Positions 8,684-16,624 of a stretch of 51,469 bases of DNA are shown one piece after another. Position numbers and translations under genes: made by a program. The stretch is from Bacteroidales bacterium (GTDB lineage: Bacteria; Bacteroidota; Bacteroidia; Bacteroidales; UBA1715). The DNA lies in NCBI GenBank assembly GCA_017516865.1, contig JAFXAU010000009.1, positions 215,498 to 266,966 on the forward strand. The letters run 5' to 3'. A model generated the notes under the pieces. It had not been told where the DNA came from, searched no databases, and was given only the letters and a program-made list of their open reading frames with translations. The first letter of the stretch is position 1, and each line of letters starts with the position of its first letter.

Positions 8684-9949
8684 CTAAAAATTACCTAATG
8701 CTTTGTAAATATTTATCATACTTTGCTGTTTTTCCAATTCTTCGGCTGTTTGAAGTAACTGCGATTCGAGTAGGGCTTTTTGAGCCGTTAAAATTTCAAG
8801 ATACGAGGTGTTGGAATAACGCATGAATTCAACGCTGGTCTCGTATGCTTTTTTATAAGATTCCACTTGTTGTTTACGTGTTGTTTCACGGCGAAGGCAG
8901 GCGTCACGGGCAAACAAGGCATCTTGTAGTTCACCACCTGCAACGAGTAATGCTTTCTCGAAGGCGATTTGTGCTTGTTCGTATTGATATTGAGCCACCT
9001 GCAAATTTGATTTCAGACGTCGTTGTTGGAACAAAGGTTGGGTAAGCGAACCAATTGCGTTCAGCAATATCTTGGCCGGGTCGATTATTTCACCTATATT
9101 GTTTGTCCAGCCGACACTGCCACTTATACTGAGCGTAGGATAAAAATCAGATTTTGCCGCTTTTTTAGCATTGAGGGCAACCTGTAAACCATATTGTGCG
9201 GCAGCCACGTCGGCTCGTTCCGACAGTTTTCCCAACGGAATAGTGTCAATATTCTCAAGGCGAACACTTTGAATGTTGTCCCAACGAGAATGTTCCACAT
9301 CGCACGAAGGACGGTTGAGAAGCATACACAAAGCTGTTTTGGTCTGTTGAATCTGCAATTCCAACGAAGGCAACGACGCCTCCACACCTTGACAATCAGC
9401 TTGTGCTTGGTTTACTGCTATCTCGTTTTGTTTACCGACTTCTTTCAATGCCCTGAAAACAGAAACATTCTCCTTTTGGATTTCAAGTGCCTGCTGTGAA
9501 ATTTCAAGTTGTTTTTCAAGCGTTACCAACGTATAATAGGCATTGGCAATGTCGGCCACGAGAACAATCTGCATATATTTTAGAAGTTGCTGGTATTGAT
9601 GCACTTGCATTTTCGCAGATTGCTTTCGAAAGCGTTGTTTTCCACCCAACGAAAGTTCCCATTCCATTTTCAAAGGTAATTCATAACTCAGGGAATGTTT
9701 TTGTCCCTGAACTTTAGAAAACGTAGCCGAAGGAGCAATCATAAAGTTGGGTAAATAACTCAAATTGGCGGAATTAAGCAGTGTTTCCGCTTGCTTCACC
9801 GAAAGTTCGGCTGTGCGAATGTCGCTATTTGCCTGTAGTCCCTCTTGTATCAACTTCTGTAAAATCGGATCTACAAAAACAGTGTTCCATGTTTGGGAAA
9901 ACAAGGCAAAGGGAATCAGACAGAACAATAATATTAGATTTTTTTTCAT
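8684..9949 (-). CDS. TolC-like outer membrane efflux channel
   Basis: The outer-membrane exit duct of a tripartite RND pump. The 421-aa product has a signal peptide (MKKNLILLFCLIPFALFSQ) without a lipobox, followed by the long alternating coiled-coil segments of the OEP family. Examples are AQYGLQVALNAKKAAKSDFYP and AQYQYEQAQIAFEKALL. A longer in-frame extension to 10057 is rejected because the ATG at 9949 has a signal peptide and overlaps the RND stop as ATGA. Its neighbours supply the pump and periplasmic adaptor. The substrate is unknown. Confidence 0.9.
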   Translation of the reverse strand: MKKNLILLFCLIPFALFSQTWNTVFVDPILQKLIQEGLQANSDIRTAELSVKQAETLLNSANLSYLPNFMIAPSATFSKVQGQKHSLSYELPLKMEWELSLGGKQRFRKQSAKMQVHQYQQLLKYMQIVLVADIANAYYTLVTLEKQLEISQQALEIQKENVSVFRALKEVGKQNEIAVNQAQADCQGVEASLPSLELQIQQTKTALCMLLNRPSCDVEHSRWDNIQSVRLENIDTIPLGKLSERADVAAAQYGLQVALNAKKAAKSDFYPTLSISGSVGWTNNIGEIIDPAKILLNAIGSLTQPLFQQRRLKSNLQVAQYQYEQAQIAFEKALLVAGGELQDALFARDACLRRETTRKQQVESYKKAYETSVEFMRYSNTSYLEILTAQKALLESQLLQTAEELEKQQSMINIYKALGNF

Positions 9950-12900
9950 TTGGGTTCTCGTTTTATTTTTTCCTGTATTGTTTGGAATATGGTGAACAAC
10001 ACGGGTACGGCAAAAAGTAACCCCACGGTTCCCACAACCATTCCGCCGACCACGCACACGCCTATTGTACGGCTACCGTTCGCTCCCGCTCCCGAAGAGA
10101 AAAGCAGTGGCAACATTCCTATAATCATTGTCAGGGAAGTCATTAAAATAGGACGCAAGCGTATTTTCGCACTTTCCAATGCGGAATCGAAGATAGAAAG
10201 TCCCTTACGCCGTTGATCGGCAGCGTATTCGGTAAGTAAAATCGCTGTTTTGGCAAGCAATCCGACCAACATCAGCATTCCGATTTGCATATATATGTTG
10301 TTTTCAACACCCATTATTTGTGCGAACAGCAAACTTCCCAACAAACCGAACGGCACGGAAAGCATTACGGCAAGAGGAATTACCAGACTTTCGTACAACG
10401 CCACCATCACAAGGTAAACAAACACGATACAAATCGCAAAAATTACGGCAACATTGCCCGTTGTCTGGCTTTCTTCGCGTGTAATGCCCGAAAATTCCAG
10501 ACTGAAACCTTTCGGGAGTTCGTTCAGTGCGGTTTTTTGTATGGCTTTGATTGCATTCCCTGTGCTTCCGCCGTCTGGCACACTTCCCGAAACGTCAATG
10601 CAACTCAACATATTGAAACTGTTGAGCGACTGAGGCATATATTCTTTTGTAAGCGTTATGAATTGTGTTACAGGCATCATTGTGCCATTGTCGGAACGGA
10701 CAAAAATATTCTCCAGATTGTCGGACGAAGCCCTGTCAGACGGTTTTAACTGCAAGTCAACTTGATAAACCTTGTCGTATTTATTGAAATTTGAAACATA
10801 GTCGCCACCCAAATATGCCCCAAGCTCAGTGAGAACTGTTGCAGGCGAAATGCCCATTTTTTTACAACGCGAAACGTCAAGGTCAACACGGTATTGGGGA
10901 AAATCGATTACATAATAGGATGATATTTCGCCTATTTCCTTGCATTGACTAAGCCGTTGAATAAATCGTTCCGTCACTTCGTACAATGTTTTAATCTCTT
11001 GGCCGTTACGTGCTTGAATCGAGAATTCAAAACCTCCTTTCCCGCCATATCCTTCAACCATTCCAGGTTCCGAAACAAACGTTTCAAATTCACGTTCCGA
11101 AGAAAGAATTTCATACATTTTCTCAGTAATTGCCGTTGCCGAATGTTCTATTCCCTTACGCTGTTCCCACGGCTTTAGCTGCACAAAGATATTTGCCCCG
11201 TTGCTTCCGTTGTCAACAAAACCGCCTAAATCAGTGATTTCAGGAAGTTGTTTTATTTTGTCACACGCACGGTTCATTAACTCGAACTTTTGTTTTGAGG
11301 TGTAACCCGTAGGTGTGGTAATGTCAACAAACAGCGTTCCCATATCCTCGTTCGGAATAAAGCCCGTAGGCACGATTCTGAATAATATCGCTGAAAAAAC
11401 TGCCGTTGCGACAATACTTGCAATAATACCTTTTTTGTGATTCAGCAATTTTTTTGTCAATGAACAGTAATGCTTTTGCAATGCCAGAAAAGTTACATCG
11501 TAGGATTTTTTCAGATACACCATGACACCCTTTGAACTTGTTTCTGGACGTAGAATTAAGGCGCAGAGGGCAGGACTAAGTGTAAGGGCATTGACAAGCG
11601 AAATTCCAACAGAAACAGCCATTGTCAATCCGAATTGACGGAAGAAAATCCCCGTTGTGCCGCCCACAAATGCCATAGGAATAAAAATAACCATAAAAAC
11701 CAGTGTCGTACTAAACAATGTCGCCGAGAGAGCGCTTACCGCGTGTTCCGTTGCTTGATACGCCGACTTGCAACTTTCGGATAGTTTTGCTTTGACGGCT
11801 TCCACCACCACAATGGAATCGTCAACCACAGTGCCTATAACGAGCACCAAAGCGAAGAGTGTCAATAAGTTAATGGAAAAACCAGCAACTTTCATAAATG
11901 CAAATGTTCCTATCAACGAAACAATAATTCCAATGGCGGGAATTACGGTTGCCCTAAAATCTTGCAGGAAAAACAGCACCACAATCAACACTAACACGAT
12001 TGCAATTACCAGAGTTTCAACCACTTCATGTATTGAAGCAAATAGGAAATCGTTTGTGTTGTCGAACGTGACGATTTTTATGTCATCGGGTAGTCGCGAG
12101 GCGGTTTCTGCCAAAAGTCTGTCAATTTCGAGATTGATTTTTGTGGCATTTGCCCCAGCCATTTGGCTTACAGAACCCATTACTCCCGAATGAGCATTGA
12201 TAGTGTTGAGATACGTATAGTCGGATTGTCCCAACTCAATGTCTGCCACGTCTTTAAGCAACAACTCGTTTCCGTCGGGTAACGATGAAATCACGAGATT
12301 TTCAAATTCCGAAACTTCAGTTTTGCGACCAGTGTAACGCAACGCATATTGAAATACGTTATCGGAATTTTCGCCCAGCGAGCCAATTGAAACTTCAATA
12401 TTTTGTTCGGCAAGCACTGCCGAGATGTCGCTCGGCATTAGTTTGTAATGAGCCATCACGTCGGGTTTGAGCCAAATTCTCAAGGCATATTGCGCACCCC
12501 ATACTTCCACTTTCCCAACCCCTTTGATTCTCAACAGAGCAGGGCGGAGATTGTTGTAAAAATAGTTGCTCAAGAAATTCTCGTCAAATGTGCCATTGGG
12601 ACTTTCCAACGCAATGATTCTCAACTGACCTGGTTGTTGTTTCTCGGTTGTAACGCCGTTTTGCGTAACTTCGGCAGGAAGTTGTGACTGTGCTTGTATC
12701 ACACGATTCTGAACATTTACGGCAGCCATGTCGGCATTGAATCCTTGCTCAAAAAACACCGTTATGCTTGCCGAACCATTCGATGCCGTAGATTTCATAT
12801 ACGTCATTCCATCAACACCGTTAATTGCTTCCTCCAACGGCATTACAACGCTTTTCCTCACCGTTTCTGCATTGGCACCCGGATACGACGCCCAAACGTT

Positions 12901-13032
12901 AATCGCAGGCGGTGCAATGTCGGGGTACCGCTCCACTGGCAAGGTGAAAACCGACAGCACTCCCAAAATCACAATCACCACGCTGATGACCATTGCCAAC
13001 AAAGGACGACCGATAAAGGTTTTGATATTCAT
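9946..13032 (-). CDS. RND efflux transporter, HAE-1 (AcrB/MexB-like) family
   Basis: A proton-driven inner-membrane drug/amphiphile exporter. The 1028-aa length and duplicated topology are those of HAE-1 pumps. The N-terminal helix (about 10-30) leads into FTLPVERYPDIAPPAINVWASYPG. The proton-relay pair is in VIGTVVDDSIVVVEAV (TM4). The C-terminal half ends in GGMVVGTVGLLFAVPVLFTIFQ. It starts 29 bp after the adaptor gene and overlaps the channel gene by ATGA. I see nothing in the motifs that separates drug export from export of a bacterial metabolite. Confidence 0.95.
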   Translation of the reverse strand: MNIKTFIGRPLLAMVISVVIVILGVLSVFTLPVERYPDIAPPAINVWASYPGANAETVRKSVVMPLEEAINGVDGMTYMKSTASNGSASITVFFEQGFNADMAAVNVQNRVIQAQSQLPAEVTQNGVTTEKQQPGQLRIIALESPNGTFDENFLSNYFYNNLRPALLRIKGVGKVEVWGAQYALRIWLKPDVMAHYKLMPSDISAVLAEQNIEVSIGSLGENSDNVFQYALRYTGRKTEVSEFENLVISSLPDGNELLLKDVADIELGQSDYTYLNTINAHSGVMGSVSQMAGANATKINLEIDRLLAETASRLPDDIKIVTFDNTNDFLFASIHEVVETLVIAIVLVLIVVLFFLQDFRATVIPAIGIIVSLIGTFAFMKVAGFSINLLTLFALVLVIGTVVDDSIVVVEAVKAKLSESCKSAYQATEHAVSALSATLFSTTLVFMVIFIPMAFVGGTTGIFFRQFGLTMAVSVGISLVNALTLSPALCALILRPETSSKGVMVYLKKSYDVTFLALQKHYCSLTKKLLNHKKGIIASIVATAVFSAILFRIVPTGFIPNEDMGTLFVDITTPTGYTSKQKFELMNRACDKIKQLPEITDLGGFVDNGSNGANIFVQLKPWEQRKGIEHSATAITEKMYEILSSEREFETFVSEPGMVEGYGGKGGFEFSIQARNGQEIKTLYEVTERFIQRLSQCKEIGEISSYYVIDFPQYRVDLDVSRCKKMGISPATVLTELGAYLGGDYVSNFNKYDKVYQVDLQLKPSDRASSDNLENIFVRSDNGTMMPVTQFITLTKEYMPQSLNSFNMLSCIDVSGSVPDGGSTGNAIKAIQKTALNELPKGFSLEFSGITREESQTTGNVAVIFAICIVFVYLVMVALYESLVIPLAVMLSVPFGLLGSLLFAQIMGVENNIYMQIGMLMLVGLLAKTAILLTEYAADQRRKGLSIFDSALESAKIRLRPILMTSLTMIIGMLPLLFSSGAGANGSRTIGVCVVGGMVVGTVGLLFAVPVLFTIFQTIQEKIKREPK

Positions 13033-13061
13033 CGACTTAGGTATTTCTAATTTGTAACTCT

Positions 13062-14156
13062 TTAATTTTGAATGGTTTCCCCGTCAACCAAAAAACTTGC
13101 TCCTTTGGCTATAATGACATCGCCAAACGAAAGACCTGACGTCACGATATAGTGTTTGCCGTCGTTTAAACTTTCCACCTCAATTAGTGTTGAGACAGCT
13201 TTACCGTCGTTCACTTTGTAAACGAACAATTTGTTTTGAATCTCATATGTGGCTTCCTGCGGTATGGCAACGACGTGCTTTTTCACAGCAGGAACGATTA
13301 TTTTGCACGTGGATCCACTCAACAGAATGCCATCGTCATTATCGAAAATGGCACATACCGAAACGGCTCCCGTATTTTCTTCCACAATACCGCTGATGGT
13401 TTCCACGCGGCCATTTTTGTTGTAAACGTCACCAGTAGAAAGTCGTAGTTTCAACTCAGGCATGTTCGCCACAGCAGAATCCATGGTTTTGTATCGGAAA
13501 AGATATTCCGCCACCGTTTTTTCATTCATCGAAAAGTAAACACGCATATTTCTATTGTCGGCAACGGTGGTAAGGCCATCTTGCATACTTTGATTTACAA
13601 AATCGCCTTTGCGGTAACGGATTCTACCTATCACTCCATCGGACGGGCTACGTAATTCGGTGTAGCTAAGCTCGTTGCGAGCAGAGATAAGTGCTGCTTT
13701 TGCTGCCGAAAGATTAGCGTTTGCCACAGCAAGATCGCTTTGGGCTGTTGTTAATTCGTAGTTTGAAACGATTTGTTTGTCAAACAACTGTTTCTTGCCT
13801 TCAAATTCAAGTTTCGCCTTATCCAATGCGGCAGCCACTTGTTGGACATTTGCCTCGGCTGACTGCACGGCGGCACGATAAGCCGCATCGTCGAGGGAAA
13901 AAAGCAGTTGACCTTCCGTAACTTTTTCCCCTTCTTTTACATAAATTGCTTTCAGATAACCTTCTATACGAGGAATTATGCGAATGTCCTGCCGTCCTTT
14001 GATTGAAGCCGCATATTCACTATATAATTCTATATCAACAGGTTGAATTGTAAGAAGTTCATATTGTTGCGGTACATCCTCAGTGGTTTCGTTCCCGCTG
14101 TTCGACGAACACGAAACCACAAAAAACATCGATATGATTATCAAAATCCTTCTCAT
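13062..14156 (-). CDS. Efflux periplasmic adaptor (membrane fusion) lipoprotein
   Basis: The AcrA/MexA-type adaptor joining the RND pump to the outer-membrane channel. The 364-aa protein begins with a lipoprotein signal ending VVSC (Cys16). The barrel-sandwich/lipoyl halves (RIEGYLKAIYVKEGEKVTEG and SPSDGVIGRIRYRKGDFV) follow, separated by a coiled-coil hairpin rich in Ala/Gln/Lys (about 85-150). The start ATG overlaps the stop of the GNAT gene as ATGA, so translation is probably coupled. Confidence 0.93.
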   Translation of the reverse strand: MRRILIIISMFFVVSCSSNSGNETTEDVPQQYELLTIQPVDIELYSEYAASIKGRQDIRIIPRIEGYLKAIYVKEGEKVTEGQLLFSLDDAAYRAAVQSAEANVQQVAAALDKAKLEFEGKKQLFDKQIVSNYELTTAQSDLAVANANLSAAKAALISARNELSYTELRSPSDGVIGRIRYRKGDFVNQSMQDGLTTVADNRNMRVYFSMNEKTVAEYLFRYKTMDSAVANMPELKLRLSTGDVYNKNGRVETISGIVEENTGAVSVCAIFDNDDGILLSGSTCKIIVPAVKKHVVAIPQEATYEIQNKLFVYKVNDGKAVSTLIEVESLNDGKHYIVTSGLSFGDVIIAKGASFLVDGETIQN

Positions 14157-14662
14157 AATCCTTCTATTATTTTCTGAAATTCAAACATTTCACAATCCTC
14201 ACCCGTAGTGTTGCGGTGTCTTGCGTGGAAAAATTCCACTATATGAAAACCGCAACGATTGACGTAAAAATGAATGTTTCGTTTTTCAAAATAAGGGGTT
14301 ACCGTGTGCCAAATTTTCACTTCGGGATGAAGTTTCTCTATTTTGAACCAAGCGGCACAACCAATTCCTTTGCTGTGTGATTCGGGTTTTACAAACAACA
14401 AATCCAAATCCCCCTCTGCGCCATCAAGTCTAATTACAACTCCGCCAACTATCTCATTGTCAAGCATTATGCGATATGCTTCGGCTTTGGGGTCATCAAG
14501 CGATTTTTCGATTGTACTCCGTGAAATTATTTCGCCGTCTTCTTCAAAATGATTGTCACGTAATCCAAATTCTTGGGTTGCTCCGTAGAGAAACGCTTTT
14601 TGATTATCTAAAATAAATTGTTCTCTATCGTCAATAGTCAATGGTTTCAATTCAACTTTCAT
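14153..14662 (-). CDS. GNAT-family N-acetyltransferase in the efflux operon
   Basis: A 169-aa GNAT protein. Strands beta4 and beta5 and the acetyl-CoA loop are recognisable in LDLLFVKPESHSKGIGCAAWFKIEKL (loop SKGIGCA), and the C-terminal FEKRNIHFYVNRCGFHIVEFF is the usual GNAT ending. It lies between the regulator and the adaptor gene, 10 bp after the former and overlapping the latter by 4 bp. Being inside a pump operon suggests a role linked to the same stress, perhaps acetylating the exported compound, but that is inference only. The acceptor substrate cannot be predicted. Confidence 0.85.
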   Translation of the reverse strand: MKVELKPLTIDDREQFILDNQKAFLYGATQEFGLRDNHFEEDGEIISRSTIEKSLDDPKAEAYRIMLDNEIVGGVVIRLDGAEGDLDLLFVKPESHSKGIGCAAWFKIEKLHPEVKIWHTVTPYFEKRNIHFYVNRCGFHIVEFFHARHRNTTGEDCEMFEFQKIIEGL

Positions 14663-14672
14663 AGCAATAGTT

Positions 14673-15422
14673 TTAGTAGTTCAGCCATTTTTTTACGGAA
14701 GCCACTTTGTCGCGACTGACAATTATTTCTAAATCAGGGTATTCCTTTAAGTGAATCCGTATTTTACCAAGGAAAAATGTTGAAAGTTTTTCTACCGAAG
14801 TTGCAGAGACTATAAACTGGCGATTTACACGCATAAAACGCTTAGGGTCAAGTTGTTGTTCCAATTCGTCAAGCGAAAGATTGAAGGTGTGAGATTTCTT
14901 GTTCACGGTATATAACCGAACAACCCCATCTTTTATGCAGATATGGCTTAGTTCGCTCACCAACACCACGTTAAAGGTATCACGACGGGCAATGAGGAAC
15001 CGCTCCCTATAACGGATGCCACCCACTGTTTCAAGCAAATGGCTTACTGCCTCAAGAGTCGCGACAGTCTTTTTTTCTACTTTGAGCAAGGCGAGACGCA
15101 GTTCGTCAAAATCAATTGGTTTAAGCAGATAATCAAAGCTATTGAACTTGAATGCCTGAATGGCATATTTATCGTAGGCCGTTGTAAAAATCACAGGCAC
15201 CGATTGTGGAGCCAGTTTCAGTCCTTCGAAACTCAAACCGTCGCCCAACTGTATGTCAGCAAAAATCACATCGGGTAACGTGGTTTCGCGTTCAAAAAAC
15301 TGTTTTATTTCCTCGTTGTTACCAAGCACATCGGCAATTTCGGCTTCGGGCTTAATTGTTCGAATCAATCGTACCAAACGGTCTGCATTGTTTTGCTCGT
15401 CTTCGATAATCAATATTTTCAT
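14673..15422 (-). CDS. LytTR-family response regulator
   Basis: A 249-aa DNA-binding response regulator. The receiver domain (1-120) has the acidic pocket Glu7/Asp8, phospho-acceptor Asp56 in FADIQLGDG, the Thr in FTTAYD and Lys101 in LLKPID. The C-terminal LytTR domain (about 145-245) reads FLIARRDTFNVV through RFMRVNRQFIVS to IIVSRDKVASVKKWL. It is the first gene of the efflux operon, with its cognate LytS-type kinase at the other end. Two 12-bp repeats 21 bp apart lie 57-89 bp upstream of its start, the arrangement LytTR dimers recognise, so autoregulation is likely. Confidence 0.93.
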   Translation of the reverse strand: MKILIIEDEQNNADRLVRLIRTIKPEAEIADVLGNNEEIKQFFERETTLPDVIFADIQLGDGLSFEGLKLAPQSVPVIFTTAYDKYAIQAFKFNSFDYLLKPIDFDELRLALLKVEKKTVATLEAVSHLLETVGGIRYRERFLIARRDTFNVVLVSELSHICIKDGVVRLYTVNKKSHTFNLSLDELEQQLDPKRFMRVNRQFIVSATSVEKLSTFFLGKIRIHLKEYPDLEIIVSRDKVASVKKWLNY

Positions 15423-15439
15423 TTTCAGTAATTTTTATG

Positions 15440-15446
15440 CAAATTA
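15440..15446 (-). promoter_or_regulatory. Weak -7-like element for the efflux operon
   Basis: On the minus strand the sequence CCTAATTTGC occurs 17 bp before the regulator start. TAATTTG is one base short of the TAnnTTTG consensus, which fits a promoter that needs an activator bound at the adjacent upstream repeats. Confidence 0.35.
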
Positions 15447-15478
15447 GGAATTTGTTCAAAAACACAAGAACGAAAATT

Positions 15479-15511
15479 AGTGAAACGGGAGAAAAAGCAA
15501 GTGAAACGGGA
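15479..15511 (-). promoter_or_regulatory. Candidate LytTR operator: two 12-bp direct repeats, 21-bp period
   Basis: The 12-mer TCCCGTTTCACT (minus-strand reading) occurs perfectly at 15500-15511 and again at 15479-15490, a spacing of 21 bp or two helical turns. LytTR-domain regulators such as AgrA bind paired short repeats with this phasing, often containing a central GTT. The pair lies just upstream of the gene for a LytTR regulator. The match to the published 9-bp consensus is only partial. Confidence 0.6.
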
Positions 15512-15594
15512 AATATATTCTATATCCGTTGTGCATTATTAATATAAACTGGAATTAACCACAAAATATCCCATCAGTTCTGTTACTTTCCTTC

Positions 15595-15612
15595 TTTCGA
15601 CTATAGTCGAAA
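15595..15612. repeat. 18-bp perfect palindrome beside direct-repeat copy 2
   Basis: TTTCGACTATAGTCGAAA is its own reverse complement. It lies 10 bp from the second copy of the 54-bp repeat, inside the segment the repeats enclose. It could be a protein-binding dyad or part of a recombination site. It lacks the loop and T-run of a good terminator. Confidence 0.6.
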
Positions 15613-15622
15613 AAGCCGATTG

Positions 15623-15676
15623 GAAGCAATGAGCAAGGAATTGATTCCGTTCGTGAAGAAGATTTTGGAGAAATAA
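15623..15676 (+). repeat. 54-bp direct repeat, copy 2 (orphan esterase 3' end)
   Basis: Exact copy of 7787-7840, including the final stop codon, but with no esterase sequence upstream of it. It is therefore a gene-end remnant. The pair encloses about 7.8 kb that holds the complete efflux operon. Confidence 0.95.
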
Positions 15677-15681
15677 CCCAA

Positions 15682-15709
15682 AATTGAGCATTGTGAATTG
15701 AGCATTATG
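15682..15709. repeat. Two 14-bp tandem units at the end of the C_GCAxxG gene
   Basis: AATTGAGCATTGTG is followed directly by AATTGAGCATTATG (one mismatch), and the start of a third unit follows. The C_GCAxxG stop codon (15705-15707) lies inside it. It resembles simple AT-rich intergenic filler. Confidence 0.6.
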
Positions 15710-16094
15710 AATTGCGTAAGCTTTCTTCCGTTGCAATCACGGCATTCCGCACACAATTTTCGCACGAGCAGAGAACTTTCCCCGTCTCTATTCCTTTGAG
15801 TTCCTTGCAGATAGTTGCTCCGCACATTGTTTTAAAACGATTATGAATTTCGCGTGTAAAGCGGACGGCATTTCCTTCTTTTGTGCGTAATCCGGCAATT
15901 ATGCCAGCTCCCACAAGAGCGCCGCAGGTTGCTTCCGTAGTTCCCATTCCAGAGCCGAATCCGCTTCCAATTTGATGCAACGTCTGTTCGTCAAGCGAAA
16001 CCGTGTCGGCGAATGCTTTAACCACCGCCTGACAGCAATTCATTGACTTTTTATATTCAGCGGCAAGTTCCGCCCGTTCCTGTGGAGTTTTCAT
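15705..16094 (-). CDS. C_GCAxxG_C_C family (putative redox) protein
   Basis: A 129-aa cysteine-rich protein matching the C_GCAxxG_C_C family. Cys20-Cys21 lie in MNCCQAVV, the glycine-rich stretch reads GSGFGSGMGTTEATCGALVGA (Cys57), and further cysteines follow at 91, 96, 109, 111 and 114. Family members are thought to be redox or metal-binding proteins, but no reaction is established. Its ATG overlaps the stop of the NifX-like gene as ATGA, so the two are co-translated and probably work on the same metal or redox chemistry. Confidence 0.88.
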   Translation of the reverse strand: MKTPQERAELAAEYKKSMNCCQAVVKAFADTVSLDEQTLHQIGSGFGSGMGTTEATCGALVGAGIIAGLRTKEGNAVRFTREIHNRFKTMCGATICKELKGIETGKVLCSCENCVRNAVIATEESLRNS

Positions 16095-16519
16095 ATATCT
16101 AATTGCGTAGGGTTAAAAGATTGTTTTTCGGTGTGACTATGACACGAATGATGTTCGGAGCCGCAGGAATGTTCGTGGCCTTCGCCGTGGTGGTTGCATT
16201 TTACGTCGGGATTGTAGGCGAGCGTTCCGTTGAGCAAAGCAGTAACTGCGTTGTCGGCATTTCCCGTTACTCCGCCGAAAATGCGGATGCCAGCCTGTGT
16301 CAAAGCATCCTGAGCGCCACCGCCTATGCCGCCGCAAATAAGCGTGTCAACGCCTCTTTCTTGTAAAAATCCCGCCAAAGCCCCGTGACCTTGACCATTG
16401 GTTCCAACAATTTCACTATTCACAACAGAGTTGTTTTCAATATTGTAGATTTTAAATGTGGCAGTATGTCCAAAATGCTGGAATACAGAACCTTTCTCGT
16501 ATGTAACTGCAATTTTCAT
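16091..16519 (-). CDS. NifX/NifB-type (dinitrogenase Fe-Mo cofactor) domain protein with His/Cys tail
   Basis: A 142-aa protein with the Nitro_FeMo-Co domain fold: MKIAVTYEKGSVFQHFGHT at the start and ICGGIGGGAQDALTQAGI near residue 61. The C-terminal tail (about 108-129) is packed with His and Cys (CNHHGEGHEH, SEHHSCHSH), which looks like a metal-binding appendix. No nitrogenase genes are present, so a role in Fe, Mo or other metal handling is more likely than nitrogen fixation. The start at 16519 is preferred over an upstream in-frame ATG (16558) because the promoter lies between them. It is co-transcribed with the C_GCAxxG gene. Confidence 0.88.
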   Translation of the reverse strand: MKIAVTYEKGSVFQHFGHTATFKIYNIENNSVVNSEIVGTNGQGHGALAGFLQERGVDTLICGGIGGGAQDALTQAGIRIFGGVTGNADNAVTALLNGTLAYNPDVKCNHHGEGHEHSCGSEHHSCHSHTEKQSFNPTQLDI

Positions 16520-16533
16520 AACAATAATTTTTA

Positions 16534-16541
16534 CAAAGATA
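16534..16541 (-). promoter_or_regulatory. -7 element for the NifX-like/C_GCAxxG pair
   Basis: Minus-strand TATCTTTG, a perfect TAnnTTTG match 14 bp before the ATG at 16519. It lies opposite the ffh promoter, with 52 bp between the two -7 elements. Confidence 0.65.
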
Positions 16542-16593
16542 GTACATTTCCGAAACATTCAGTAAGAACATATTATTCATAACTGAAAATAAC

Positions 16594-16601
16594 TATCTTT
16601 G
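16594..16601 (+). promoter_or_regulatory. -7 element for ffh
   Basis: TATCTTTG 23 bp before the ffh ATG, a perfect match to the Bacteroidota -7 consensus. Confidence 0.7.
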
Positions 16602-16624
16602 CAACAGTTTGAAATCGATACAGC

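Noticed and set aside
9950..10057. N-terminal extension of the TolC-like channel gene
   Set aside because: The extension has no signal peptide, overlaps the RND gene heavily, and the ATG at 9949 gives a clean signal peptide and an ATGA overlap.
15539..15736. 65-aa ORF across the direct-repeat copy
   Set aside because: It reads antisense through the duplicated esterase 3' end and the tandem 14-mers, with no promoter or family resemblance.
16091..16519. Evidence for nitrogen fixation
   Set aside because: The FeMo-co-type domain occurs in many non-fixing bacteria, and no nif structural or assembly genes are present in the window.
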